20,195 bases of DNA from an uncultured Veillonella sp. (lineage in GTDB: Bacteria > Bacillota > Negativicutes > Veillonellales > Veillonellaceae), in assembly GCA_900549845.1 (NCBI GenBank), contig URPT01000013.1, positions 1 through 20,195 of the forward strand, in the 5' to 3' direction. The number at the start of each line of letters is the position of its first letter. The stretch's first letter is position 1. This document shows, piece by piece, positions 6,364 to 14,697 of the stretch. The notes under the pieces are model-generated. The model searched no databases. It worked only from the letters and a program-made list of their open reading frames with translations, and was not told where the DNA came from. The translations under genes were made by a program, and so were the position numbers.

Positions 6364-8265
6364 ATGCCTGAAGAAAATTATGGCGCTCAGAATATACAGG
6401 TTCTTGAGGGTCTTGACGCGGTACGTAAACGTCCTGGTATGTACATTGGTAGTACGTCCATTCGCGGTTTACATCACCTCGTTTATGAAGTAGTAGATAA
6501 CTCTGTAGACGAAGCGCTCGCAGGTTACGCTACACATATCGAAGTATCCATTAATGAAGATAACAGCATCACTGTTGTCGATGATGGTCGTGGTATTCCT
6601 ACAGGGATGCATGAATCCGGTATGTCTGCGGTAGAGTTAGTATTAACGAAATTGCATGCTGGCGGTAAATTCGGCGGTGGCGGCTACAAGGTATCTGGTG
6701 GTCTTCACGGCGTAGGTATTTCCGTAGTAAATGCGTTGAGTGAATGGACTAAGGTTCAAGTAGCTCAAAACGGTATTATTCAAGAGATTACATTCGCTCG
6801 TGGTCATAAGACTTCCGAGTTACATGAAATCGGCAAGGCAGAAGGTACTGGTACTACAGTTATCTTCAAGCCAGATGCTGAAATCTTTGAAACTACAGTA
6901 TTCAACTTTGATACATTGAAAATTCGTTTACAAGAATTGGCATTCCTTAACAAAGGTCTTCGCATTACATTGAGCGATTTGCGCCAAGAGGAACCTCGTG
7001 TTGAAAGCTTCCACTACGAAGGTGGTTTGAGTTCTTTCATTGCCTTCTTGAACGAAAATAAAGAAGTAGTAAACCCAACTGTTATCGATATTGAAAATAC
7101 AAAAGACGACGTAGTAGTAGATGTAGCGTTGCAATATAACGATAGCTACAGCGAAAACTTGTTGTCCTTCGTAAATAATATCAACACTGTTGACGGTGGT
7201 ACTCACCTTTCTGGTTTCCGTGCTGCTTTAACTCGTACCCTCAATGATTATGGCCGTAAATCTGGCTTGATCAAGGAAAATGAGTCCAACCTTTCCGGTG
7301 AAGACGTACGTGAAGGTTTGACAGCTGTTGTATCTGTAAAAGTATTGGAACCTCAATTTGAAGGCCAAACAAAAACTAAACTTGGCAATAGCGAAGTAAA
7401 AGGTATTACAGATGTTATCGTATCTGAAGGTCTTAGAACATTCTTCGAAGAACATCCGCAAGATGCGAAGAAAATCATCGAAAAAGCAACGATGGCAAGC
7501 CGTGCTCGTGAGGCAGCTCGTAAAGCTCGCGACTTAACTCGCCGTAAAAATGCTTTAGAGGTATCTAGCCTTCCTGGTAAATTGGCAGATTGCTCCGAAA
7601 AAGATACATCTATGACTGAAATTTATCTAGTCGAAGGTGACTCTGCGGGCGGTTCTGCAAAACAAGGTCGCGACCGTCGTTACCAAGCGATTTTGCCTTT
7701 ACGTGGTAAGATCCTTAACGTAGAAAAGGCACGCCTTGATAAGATTTTAGCTAATAACGAAATTCGCTCCATGATTACTGCTTTTGGTACTGGTATTGGG
7801 GAAGAATTCGATATTACAAAATCCCGTTACAACAAGATTATTATTATGACCGATGCGGACGTTGACGGCGCTCATATCCGTACCTTGTTATTAACATTCT
7901 TCTACCGCTATATGAAACCATTGGTAGAGGAAGGTCATATCTACATTGCTCAACCACCGTTGTACCAAATCAAGAAGGGTAAATCCCACTGGTATGTATA
8001 CTCTGATGCAGAGCTTACAGCTAAGCTTGATGAAGTAGGCCGTGATGGTATCACAATCCAACGTTACAAAGGTTTAGGTGAAATGAACCCTGAGCAATTA
8101 TGGGAAACTACAATGAACCCTGAAAATCGTACGATTTTACAAGTTAGCTTAGAGGATTCCATCGAAGCTGATAAAATATTTACAGTTCTTATGGGCGATA
8201 AGGTAGAACCTCGTCGTAAATTTATTGAAGATAACGCAAAATACGTGCGTAATCTAGATTTATAA
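6364..8265 (+). CDS. gyrB: DNA gyrase subunit B
   Basis: GyrB is the ATPase subunit of gyrase, which introduces negative supercoils. The 633-residue form has the GHKL ATPase motifs YEVVDNSVDEAL (E42, N46), DDGRGIP and GGLHGVG, the transducer domain, the TOPRIM motif EGDSAGGSAKQGRDR (E424) and DADVDGAHIRTLL (D497, D499), and the C-terminal RYKGLGEMNPEQLWETTM. The length is that of the short Gram-positive type without the enterobacterial insert. I chose ATG 6364 because AGGAGG ends about ten bases upstream and the protein then begins MPEENYGAQNIQVLEGLDAV; a TTG at 6343 is unlikely. gyrA is not next to it, unlike many Firmicutes; a permease follows after ten bases. Confidence 0.98.
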   Translation: MPEENYGAQNIQVLEGLDAVRKRPGMYIGSTSIRGLHHLVYEVVDNSVDEALAGYATHIEVSINEDNSITVVDDGRGIPTGMHESGMSAVELVLTKLHAGGKFGGGGYKVSGGLHGVGISVVNALSEWTKVQVAQNGIIQEITFARGHKTSELHEIGKAEGTGTTVIFKPDAEIFETTVFNFDTLKIRLQELAFLNKGLRITLSDLRQEEPRVESFHYEGGLSSFIAFLNENKEVVNPTVIDIENTKDDVVVDVALQYNDSYSENLLSFVNNINTVDGGTHLSGFRAALTRTLNDYGRKSGLIKENESNLSGEDVREGLTAVVSVKVLEPQFEGQTKTKLGNSEVKGITDVIVSEGLRTFFEEHPQDAKKIIEKATMASRAREAARKARDLTRRKNALEVSSLPGKLADCSEKDTSMTEIYLVEGDSAGGSAKQGRDRRYQAILPLRGKILNVEKARLDKILANNEIRSMITAFGTGIGEEFDITKSRYNKIIIMTDADVDGAHIRTLLLTFFYRYMKPLVEEGHIYIAQPPLYQIKKGKSHWYVYSDAELTAKLDEVGRDGITIQRYKGLGEMNPEQLWETTMNPENRTILQVSLEDSIEADKIFTVLMGDKVEPRRKFIEDNAKYVRNLDL

Positions 8266-8275
8266 GAGGTGACCC

Positions 8276-9757
8276 ATGGCTGAAAATCAAAATAACAATG
8301 TAGAGTTTACCTCTAATAAAGATCAACATTTAAAACGTTCCCTAAAAGCGCGTCATATGAACATGATTGCTTTAGGTGGCGCTATCGGTACTGGCTTATT
8401 CGTAGCTGGTGGTGAAGTGGTAAGTACAGCGGGCCCTGGTGGTGCGCTTGTAGCTTACGGTCTCATCGGTATTATGGTGTACTTCCTCATGACATCTCTT
8501 GGGGAAATGGCTACGTACTTGCCGATTCCAGGTTCCTTCGGGACCTATGCAAAACGCTATGTAGACCCTGCCTTTGGTTTTGCTTTAGGTTGGAACTATT
8601 GGTTTAACTGGGCTATTACATTGGCTGCTGAAGTATTAGCAGGGGCGCTGATCATGAAATATTGGTTCCCTGATGTGCCTGCCATCGTATGGTCTGCTCT
8701 GTTCTTGCTTGTTTTATTCGGCTTGAACTATTTGTCTACTCGTTCCTTTGGTGAAAGTGAATACGTATTCTCTAGCATCAAGGTTATTACTGTATTCGTA
8801 TTCCTGTTCTGCGGCTTCATGCTCATCTTTGGCATTGGCGGTTCATCTCCAGGATTTGCGAACTGGACAGTAGGGGAAGCACCATTCGTAGGTGGCTGGG
8901 AATCTATTCTCGCTATCTTTATGGTAGCTGGTTTCTCCTTCCAAGGTACTGAGCTTATCGGCGTAGCTGCTGGTGAAGCAGAAGACCCTGAAAAGAACGT
9001 GCCAAAAGCGATTAATACAATCTTCTGGCGTATCTTATTATTCTATATCGGTGCTTTCATAGTTATCGGTTTCTTAATTCCGTACACTGATCCAAATCTT
9101 TTGAATTCTAGTGTAGAGAATGTATCTATTTCTCCATTCACACTTGTATTTGATCGTTTTGGTTTTGCCTTTGCTGCTAGCTTCATAAATGCTATCATCT
9201 TAACGGCAGTACTCAGTGCTGGTAACTCTGGTCTATATTCTTCTACGCGTATGCTTTATGCACTTGCTAAAGAAGGTCAAGCACCAAAAATTTTTGCTAA
9301 GCTTAATAGCCGTGGCGTTCCAGTGCCAGCGTTAATCTTAACAACAGCAATCGGTTTATTTGCATTCCTTACAAGCTTCATCGGTGAAGGTACTGCATAT
9401 ACTTGGATTGTTAATATCTCCGGTCTTTGCGGCTTCATTGCATGGGTTGGTATCGCTGTTTCTCACTATCGTTTCCGCCGTGCCTTCATTGCACAAGGTA
9501 GAGATCTTAGTGAATTACCTTACAAAGCGTGGTTGTTCCCAATTGGTCCAATCTTGGCGTTCATTCTTTGCGTCATCATCATTGCTGGCCAAAACTACTC
9601 CGCTTTCACAGGCGATACAATCGACTGGTATGGTGTATCCGTTGCGTACATCGGCTTGCCAATCTTCTTCGCAGTATACTTAGGTTACAAATACATCAAG
9701 AAAACAAAACTTGTTCCATTGAAAGAGGTTAACCTAGACCGCGATTTTGATAAATAA
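8276..9757 (+). CDS. lysP: LysP-like amino-acid (lysine) permease
   Basis: An APC-superfamily inner-membrane transporter of 493 residues with about 12 hydrophobic segments. It opens LKRSLKARHMNMIALGGAIG, followed by TGLFVAGGEVVSTAGPGGAL, then SLGEMATYLPIPGSFGTYAK and GFSFQGTELIGVAAGEAEDP; these align closely by eye with E. coli LysP over the whole length, including the ILTAVLSAGNSGLYSSTRML segment and the TIDWYGV region near the end. It likely imports lysine with protons. The ATG has AAGAGGTG 4–11 bases upstream and lies ten bases after gyrB, so it is probably co-transcribed with gyrB. A strong terminator follows. Lysine as substrate is inferred from similarity; another basic amino acid is possible. 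Confidence 0.87.
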   Translation: MAENQNNNVEFTSNKDQHLKRSLKARHMNMIALGGAIGTGLFVAGGEVVSTAGPGGALVAYGLIGIMVYFLMTSLGEMATYLPIPGSFGTYAKRYVDPAFGFALGWNYWFNWAITLAAEVLAGALIMKYWFPDVPAIVWSALFLLVLFGLNYLSTRSFGESEYVFSSIKVITVFVFLFCGFMLIFGIGGSSPGFANWTVGEAPFVGGWESILAIFMVAGFSFQGTELIGVAAGEAEDPEKNVPKAINTIFWRILLFYIGAFIVIGFLIPYTDPNLLNSSVENVSISPFTLVFDRFGFAFAASFINAIILTAVLSAGNSGLYSSTRMLYALAKEGQAPKIFAKLNSRGVPVPALILTTAIGLFAFLTSFIGEGTAYTWIVNISGLCGFIAWVGIAVSHYRFRRAFIAQGRDLSELPYKAWLFPIGPILAFILCVIIIAGQNYSAFTGDTIDWYGVSVAYIGLPIFFAVYLGYKYIKKTKLVPLKEVNLDRDFDK

Positions 9758-9767
9758 TAACATAATT

Positions 9768-9805
9768 AGACCTGTTCATTATGAAATAGTGAACAGGTCT
9801 TTTTT
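9768..9805 (+). terminator. Rho-independent terminator after lysP
   Basis: agacctgttca (9768–9778) pairs perfectly with tgaacaggtct (9790–9800), followed by TTTTT (9801–9805). It ends the gyrB–lysP transcript. Confidence 0.93.
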
Positions 9806-9818
9806 ATATAATATGTAA

Positions 9819-9847
9819 TTGTATTTCTGTGAAAGCCTTGTTATAAT
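9819..9847 (+). promoter_or_regulatory. Extended −10 promoter for ybjQ
   Basis: TGTTATAAT at 9839–9847 is a perfect extended −10 element. TTGTAT at 9819–9824 is a partial −35 at 17-base spacing. It lies right behind the lysP terminator and about 40 bases before the ybjQ ATG. Confidence 0.75.
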
Positions 9848-9887
9848 TAATCAAAATATATTGTAGTCAATTAGAGAGGATACAATT

Positions 9888-10205
9888 ATGATTATTACTA
9901 CAACTATGCATATTGAAAATAAACCTGTACAAGAGTACAAAGGTATTGTATTTGGTGAGGTCGTAGAAGGCCGTAACTTTGTGAAAGATTTCATGTCCGG
10001 TATTCGCGACATCGTTGGTGGTCGTAGTGGCAGCTATGAAGATTCTTTGATGAAAGCTCGCCAATCAGCCCTTGATGAAATGTCTCAACGGGCTTCTAAA
10101 TTAGGTGCTAATGCTGTTATTGGCGTATCCTTTCAATACAGCACAGTAGGTGCAGAAAACGGTATGCTCATGGTTACATGCAATGGTACAGCCGTTGTAG
10201 TTTAA
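9888..10205 (+). CDS. ybjQ: YbjQ/UPF0145 family protein
   Basis: A 105-residue protein of the YbjQ (UPF0145, 'heavy-metal-binding domain') family. It begins MIITTTMHIENKPVQEYKGI, then VFGEVVEGRNFVKDF, and has ALDEMSQRASKLGANAVIGV followed by a beta strand with GMLMVTCNGTAVVV. Members form ring-like pentamers in crystal structures; the cellular function is unknown and metal binding has been suggested mainly by name. The protein is cytoplasmic, without signal peptide. It has its own promoter and a GAGAGGA site about eight bases before the ATG. It forms a single-gene unit ending in a terminator shared with the convergent efflux operon. Confidence 0.9.
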   Translation: MIITTTMHIENKPVQEYKGIVFGEVVEGRNFVKDFMSGIRDIVGGRSGSYEDSLMKARQSALDEMSQRASKLGANAVIGVSFQYSTVGAENGMLMVTCNGTAVVV

Positions 10206-10213
10206 TAGGTAAT

Positions 10214-10260
10214 AAAAATCCCCCTAATAATAGTGTTAAAACTATATTAGGGGGATTTTT
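10214..10260. terminator. Bidirectional terminator between ybjQ and the RND operon
   Basis: aaaaatccccctaataatagt (bases 10214–10234; one bulged A) pairs with actatattagggggattttt (10241–10260). A-rich and T-rich flanks on both sides give U-tracts in either direction. It lies at the point where ybjQ and the efflux pump gene converge, one base before the pump stop codon. Confidence 0.93.
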
Positions 10261-13200
10261 TTATTTTATCTTATACCATGTTGCGTACATAACTGGTAGT
10301 ACGATGAGTGTTAGAACAGTTGCCACTAGTAGGCCACCACTAAAGGCGATAGCAAGTGGGCTCCAGAATACAGATCCCATGAGCGGAATCATGCCTAAAA
10401 TCGCTGCGATTGCAGTGAGCATGATAGGTCGGAAACGAAGTGTAGCGGAGTTGATAATCGCTTCACGAGGTTCTTGACCTTCTGCTTTGTGGATTTCGAT
10501 TTGGTCTAACAAGATAATGGAGTTACGGATGATCATACCCGAAAGGGCAATGATACCTAGAATAGCCATAAAGCCCAATGGCGTTCTCGTAATATTCAGA
10601 GCCAATACGACACCGATTAATCCGAGAGGAGCTGTTAGCAAGGCCATAAACATGAGGGCAATACGCTTTAATTGGAACATGAGGATTGTCATGATTACAA
10701 AGAGCATAATCGGCATTGGTGTTAACAGATTTTGTACAGCTGTTACACTCTTTTCTGCGGCCCCATCAAGTTCAATGGTATATCCTGTAGGCAAGGAATC
10801 GCGAATGTCTTGTAAGGATTTATACACCTCTTTTGTTTTCGCATTGCCTAAGACACCTGCATTTACATTAGCGTGAATGCTGATGGTTGGCATCATGTTG
10901 CGATGCCAGATGATACCATCCTCTTGAGTCATGGTGATGGTTGCAATTTGGCTAAGCGGTACGTAGGAACCATTGCCTGTTTGAATTGGTAAGGAGGATA
11001 GAGCACTTAAGTTGTGTTGTTCATTATCTCTTAAACGGAATGTAACAGGAATTGTTTGGTTACCTTCGTAGTATTCACCAGATTTAGTGCCAGATAATAG
11101 ACTTTGCAAGTGTAAGGATACGGCATAGCTATCGATACCAAGTAAACGAGCCTTGTTAGGATCGATATGAATATTGGCTACTGGTTCCGTATCTGGCCAG
11201 TCAAAGGCAATGTTATGTAAGTCCTTGTCGCCTTGCATCTTGTCTTTTACCTTATTGGCAATTTCTTTTACCACCTTTTGATCAGGTCCAGAAACGCGGA
11301 GCATAACTGGATATTTTGATGGTGGACCAATTTGTAAGAATTGCGTATTTACAAGGGCAGATGGGAATTCTTCATTTAAGTATGGAGTCAATTCATTGTA
11401 TAGTTTATCGCGGTCCTCTAAGGATTTTGTGACGATTACATATTGCAAGAAATTGTTCCGTTGTAATTCAGGTTCCAAGGTGAGGACGAAACGTGGAGAG
11501 CCTTGTCCGATATAGGATGTAAAGGTGGAAATATGTTCGTTACCTTGTAAGTGTTCGTCGATAATTTTAGCTTGGTTTGCAGTATATTCGATGGACGAAC
11601 TTTGAGGAAATTGCATAGATACTATGATTTCATTACGCGTTGATGATGGGAAAAATTCCTGTTTGATCAATGGTAGTGAAAGTAGGGATAATACAAAGGC
11701 ACCTAAGGTTATGAGTAATACTACCTTATGATGACCTAAGGCCCAATGTAACAGTCTTTCAAACTTGTCATAGAATGTAACACTGAGCTTGTGCATGATA
11801 TGGTCTCGTTTAGTCCATTCTGATTCAGGTTTTGGAGCCTTGTTTTCGATGATTTTATAACCGAGAACAGGGCTGACGAGAACAGAGGCGAACCAAGATA
11901 GGATGAGTGCCATAAATACAACGATGGATAGAGATTTTGTAAACTCTGCTACCATGCCTTGTGCTAATGCTAATGGCAAGAAGCCTGCGCAAGTAATGAG
12001 CGTACCAGATAGCATAGGGAACGCTGTCGATTGGTAAGCAAAGGTTGCAGATCTAAAGTGTCCCCAACCTTCTTCGAGCTTAACGCTCATCATTTCTACA
12101 ACGATGATGGCATCGTCTACGAGGAGTCCTAGAGCCAGTATTAATGCACCTAGACTAACCTTGTGCAGATAAATACCGCTTTCATACATCAAGATAAACG
12201 TCGTAGACACAACGACTGGAATAGTGAGGGCTACAACAACGCCTGTTCGCAAGCCAAGAGATGCAAAGCTTACGAGCAATACGATGGCGATAGCTTCAAA
12301 TAGAGATTGAGAGAAATCGCCAATGGATTCCTTAACAATATGTGGCTGATTTGATACTTGATCTAGCTCAAGGCCTGCAGGAATGGTTTTCTTCAATTCT
12401 GCTAGCTTTTTATCGATAGCTTCACCAAATTCTATATTATTGCCACCTGCATCCATGGAGATGGCTATGCCGATAGCCGGTTTGCCTTCATAGTAGAATT
12501 GAGGATCACTAGGATCTTGGTAGGTCATGGTTACATCAGCCATGTCGCCAAGGCGCAAGGTTTGATTATTGATGCGAATTGGCATATCTTGTACGGCTTG
12601 TGGACTATCGAATAGGCCGTTCACGCGGAGATATACATTATTCGTATCCGTTGTAATCATACCAGCTGGAACCATCATACTTTGCTGTTTGATAGCCGTT
12701 AATAGCTGTTGTGTACTGATTTTATAGGATGCTAGTTTATCCTTATTAATCGTTACATTAAGGGTTTGTTGTTGAACCCCAATGAGGCTGATTTTCTTAA
12801 CATTTGGAACAGATAAAAGCTGACGTTTTAAGTCTTCTGCTTGTTGTCGCTTTTCTTCATACGAGAATTCATCGCCGCTAATAGCGTAGATAATGCCGTA
12901 TACATCATCGAATCTGTCGTTGATAGTCGGTCCTTGAACGCCTTGTGGTAATGACTTCCATTCATCATTGATCATGTTCCGCGCTTCTTCCCAAGCGGGA
13001 CGGATTTTATCGGATGGTAGATTTTCTTTCAGATTAATATAAATAACTGATTTGCTGCCATCTGTGAAAGATTTTGTATAGTCTACGCCAGGTAGGTCGC
13101 GCAGTTTTTCTTCTAATTTGTCCGTTACCTGATCCGACATTTCTTGTGGGGAAGCCCCCGGCCAAGCAACGCCGACTACCATGGTGCGCATTGTAAAGTC

Positions 13201-13323
13201 TGGGTCTTCCATACGGCCCATGTGGTTGTATGAGAAGATACCAAAGGTGAGGAGCACAGCCATGAAGTAGTAGATAATGGACTTATGTTTGAGGGCCCAT
13301 TCGGCTAAGTTAAATTGTTTCAT
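10261..13323 (-). CDS. RND-family multidrug efflux transporter, inner-membrane subunit
   Basis: A 1020-residue AcrB-superfamily proton-driven exporter. It starts MKQFNLAEWALKHKSIIYYF, with a first membrane helix (about 15–32), a large periplasmic porter region with GVAWPGASPQEM, helices 2–6 including GLLVDDAIIVVEM with the proton-relay pair D403/D404 (AcrB D407/D408), a second porter half, and helices 7–12. Arg933 in IIRNSIILLDQIE lies where AcrB has K940. Sequence style is nearer to the TriC/VexK-type branch than to AcrB. It overlaps the adaptor gene by four bases (ATGA), so translation is coupled. No outer-membrane channel gene is adjacent, so the pump must borrow one. Substrates cannot be read from the sequence. 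Confidence 0.95.
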   Translation of the reverse strand: MKQFNLAEWALKHKSIIYYFMAVLLTFGIFSYNHMGRMEDPDFTMRTMVVGVAWPGASPQEMSDQVTDKLEEKLRDLPGVDYTKSFTDGSKSVIYINLKENLPSDKIRPAWEEARNMINDEWKSLPQGVQGPTINDRFDDVYGIIYAISGDEFSYEEKRQQAEDLKRQLLSVPNVKKISLIGVQQQTLNVTINKDKLASYKISTQQLLTAIKQQSMMVPAGMITTDTNNVYLRVNGLFDSPQAVQDMPIRINNQTLRLGDMADVTMTYQDPSDPQFYYEGKPAIGIAISMDAGGNNIEFGEAIDKKLAELKKTIPAGLELDQVSNQPHIVKESIGDFSQSLFEAIAIVLLVSFASLGLRTGVVVALTIPVVVSTTFILMYESGIYLHKVSLGALILALGLLVDDAIIVVEMMSVKLEEGWGHFRSATFAYQSTAFPMLSGTLITCAGFLPLALAQGMVAEFTKSLSIVVFMALILSWFASVLVSPVLGYKIIENKAPKPESEWTKRDHIMHKLSVTFYDKFERLLHWALGHHKVVLLITLGAFVLSLLSLPLIKQEFFPSSTRNEIIVSMQFPQSSSIEYTANQAKIIDEHLQGNEHISTFTSYIGQGSPRFVLTLEPELQRNNFLQYVIVTKSLEDRDKLYNELTPYLNEEFPSALVNTQFLQIGPPSKYPVMLRVSGPDQKVVKEIANKVKDKMQGDKDLHNIAFDWPDTEPVANIHIDPNKARLLGIDSYAVSLHLQSLLSGTKSGEYYEGNQTIPVTFRLRDNEQHNLSALSSLPIQTGNGSYVPLSQIATITMTQEDGIIWHRNMMPTISIHANVNAGVLGNAKTKEVYKSLQDIRDSLPTGYTIELDGAAEKSVTAVQNLLTPMPIMLFVIMTILMFQLKRIALMFMALLTAPLGLIGVVLALNITRTPLGFMAILGIIALSGMIIRNSIILLDQIEIHKAEGQEPREAIINSATLRFRPIMLTAIAAILGMIPLMGSVFWSPLAIAFSGGLLVATVLTLIVLPVMYATWYKIK

Positions 13324-14384
13324 TGACTCACCGCCGTCCCTTCTTGTAATTGTTGGGTACCTGCGGTGATGACAATGTCACCCTTAGCTAAACCAGATGT
13401 GACGATGACAGAGTTCTTACCAAATTCACCAGTCTTAATCGGTACGAGATGAGCTTTTTTGTCTCGGATAATATACACTGCATTATTGCCATTAGAGTCT
13501 TTTACAAGAGCCGTTAACGGAATGGAAATATTGGTGCTATCTGTAGTAGATAGATTAGCATTGATCGTCATGCCTAGTTGTACCTCTTTTGGAGGATTTT
13601 GTAAGGTAATTTTTACGGTATACGTTCTCGCTACAGGGTCAGGAACTGGTGAAATTTCACGGACCACACCTTGTACGGTTACATCTGGTAGAGCCCAGAA
13701 TGTAATAGTGGCAGGGCTACCCACATGAACCTTAGTCAATTCTTGTTCAGGAAGGGCAATGACTGCTTCTGGGTCGCGACCAGCTGCTAAGGTACCGACG
13801 CTTTGACCAGCTGCTACGACTTGGCCTGCTTCAATATTGAAAGCTGTAATAATACCTGTATCAGGAGCAGTCAAAGTAGTATAGCTATTTTGATTGCTAC
13901 TCAAATTGAGGCTAGCCTGTGCTTGTTGTAATTGAGCAGAGGTAGCATTCAATTGGTTTTCTGCTTGGTCTAATTGCAATTTACTAATCGCTTGTTGTGC
14001 ATAGAGCTCGCGATATCGTTTAGCATTGGTTTCTGCTAATTCATAAGCCGATTGAGCGGCTTTTACAGCACCCTCAGCATTTTGTACTTGAGCAGATGTA
14101 TCTGAACCATTAATTTGAGCAATCACTTGTCCTGCTTGAACCACATCACCAACATTTACGAATTTATTGATGACGCGCCCACCAATTTGAAAGGCCAAGT
14201 TGGTTTCTGTTTTATTATGGATGGTGCCTGCATAGCCAGCGCCTGTAGTACCAGATTCTTCACCGATGGTGATAGTACGCACCTTGAGGCTTGTATCCTC
14301 AGGTTGCTTTTCAGATCCACAACCACTTATGAGGGCAGTCCCTATTAAGAGGGCTCCTATGGTTGCTATAACTCGTTGATTCAT
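13320..14384 (-). CDS. RND efflux periplasmic adaptor, lipoprotein (MFP)
   Basis: A 354-residue membrane-fusion protein. The N-terminus has a lipoprotein signal peptide with lipobox LISGC (Cys22). Next come the first half of a biotinyl-lipoyl hairpin (GGRVINKFVNVGDVVQAGQV), a long coiled-coil alpha-hairpin (about 95–165, AEGAVKAAQSAYELAE … NQLNATSAQLQQAQASLNL), the second lipoyl half (YTTLTAPDTGIITAFNIEAG), then beta-barrel and membrane-proximal domains. It links the inner-membrane pump to an outer-membrane channel, which implies a diderm cell. The ATG has AAAGGAG about seven bases upstream. It is the first gene of a two-gene minus-strand operon. No regulator gene is adjacent. Confidence 0.94.
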   Translation of the reverse strand: MNQRVIATIGALLIGTALISGCGSEKQPEDTSLKVRTITIGEESGTTGAGYAGTIHNKTETNLAFQIGGRVINKFVNVGDVVQAGQVIAQINGSDTSAQVQNAEGAVKAAQSAYELAETNAKRYRELYAQQAISKLQLDQAENQLNATSAQLQQAQASLNLSSNQNSYTTLTAPDTGIITAFNIEAGQVVAAGQSVGTLAAGRDPEAVIALPEQELTKVHVGSPATITFWALPDVTVQGVVREISPVPDPVARTYTVKITLQNPPKEVQLGMTINANLSTTDSTNISIPLTALVKDSNGNNAVYIIRDKKAHLVPIKTGEFGKNSVIVTSGLAKGDIVITAGTQQLQEGTAVSQ

Positions 14385-14580
14385 AGAATCTCTCCTTTAT
14401 ACCACACATAAGCCCTATGACACACAACTACATGGATGCAGCATTCATAGGACTCCATATTATGAGAGTAGATCTAAATTAGCCATTAAAATTATAGTAA
14501 TTAATAGCTCTATTAGGTCTAATTATATATTTTATACAATTTAATAATACTATATTTAGCTGTAAACGGCTAGGGGTATA
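14385..14580 (-). promoter_or_regulatory. Efflux operon upstream region
   Basis: This AT-rich stretch should carry the promoter of the adaptor–pump operon. A TATAAT (minus strand) lies at 14496–14491, without a good −35. Close to it is the palindrome aatagctctatt (14503–14514), a possible operator. Nearer the gene, cctatga (14414–14420) and tcatagg (14445–14451) could form a 5'-leader hairpin. No gene is seen here. Confidence 0.35.
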
Positions 14581-14614
14581 TATAAAAAGTGAGTCCTCCA
14601 TAGGAGAACTCACT
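14581..14614 (-). terminator. Terminator after the CNNM/CorC-type gene
   Basis: Read on the minus strand, agtgagttctcc (14614–14603) pairs with ggaggactcact (14599–14588) with one mismatch and a 3-base loop, followed by TTTTATA. It lies about 80 bases past the stop codon of the gene at 14694–16058. Confidence 0.8.
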
Positions 14615-14648
14615 CTTTATAAACTTACGAATCTCATATATTTATGAG

Positions 14649-14697
14649 CTAGTAACTTTTAACTAGTAACTAGTTACTATTAACTATTAACTATTAA
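14649..14697. repeat. Seven tandem 7-bp repeats over the CorC-type gene stop codon
   Basis: Seven consecutive heptamers fill 14649–14697 on the plus strand: ctagtaa, cttttaa, ctagtaa, ctagtta, ctattaa, ctattaa, ctattaa. The last three are identical. The gene's stop codon (14696–14694) lies in the final unit. Because 7 is not a multiple of 3 and the units carry stop triplets, the array puts stops in all frames. It looks like a slipped-strand expansion. Confidence 0.85.
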
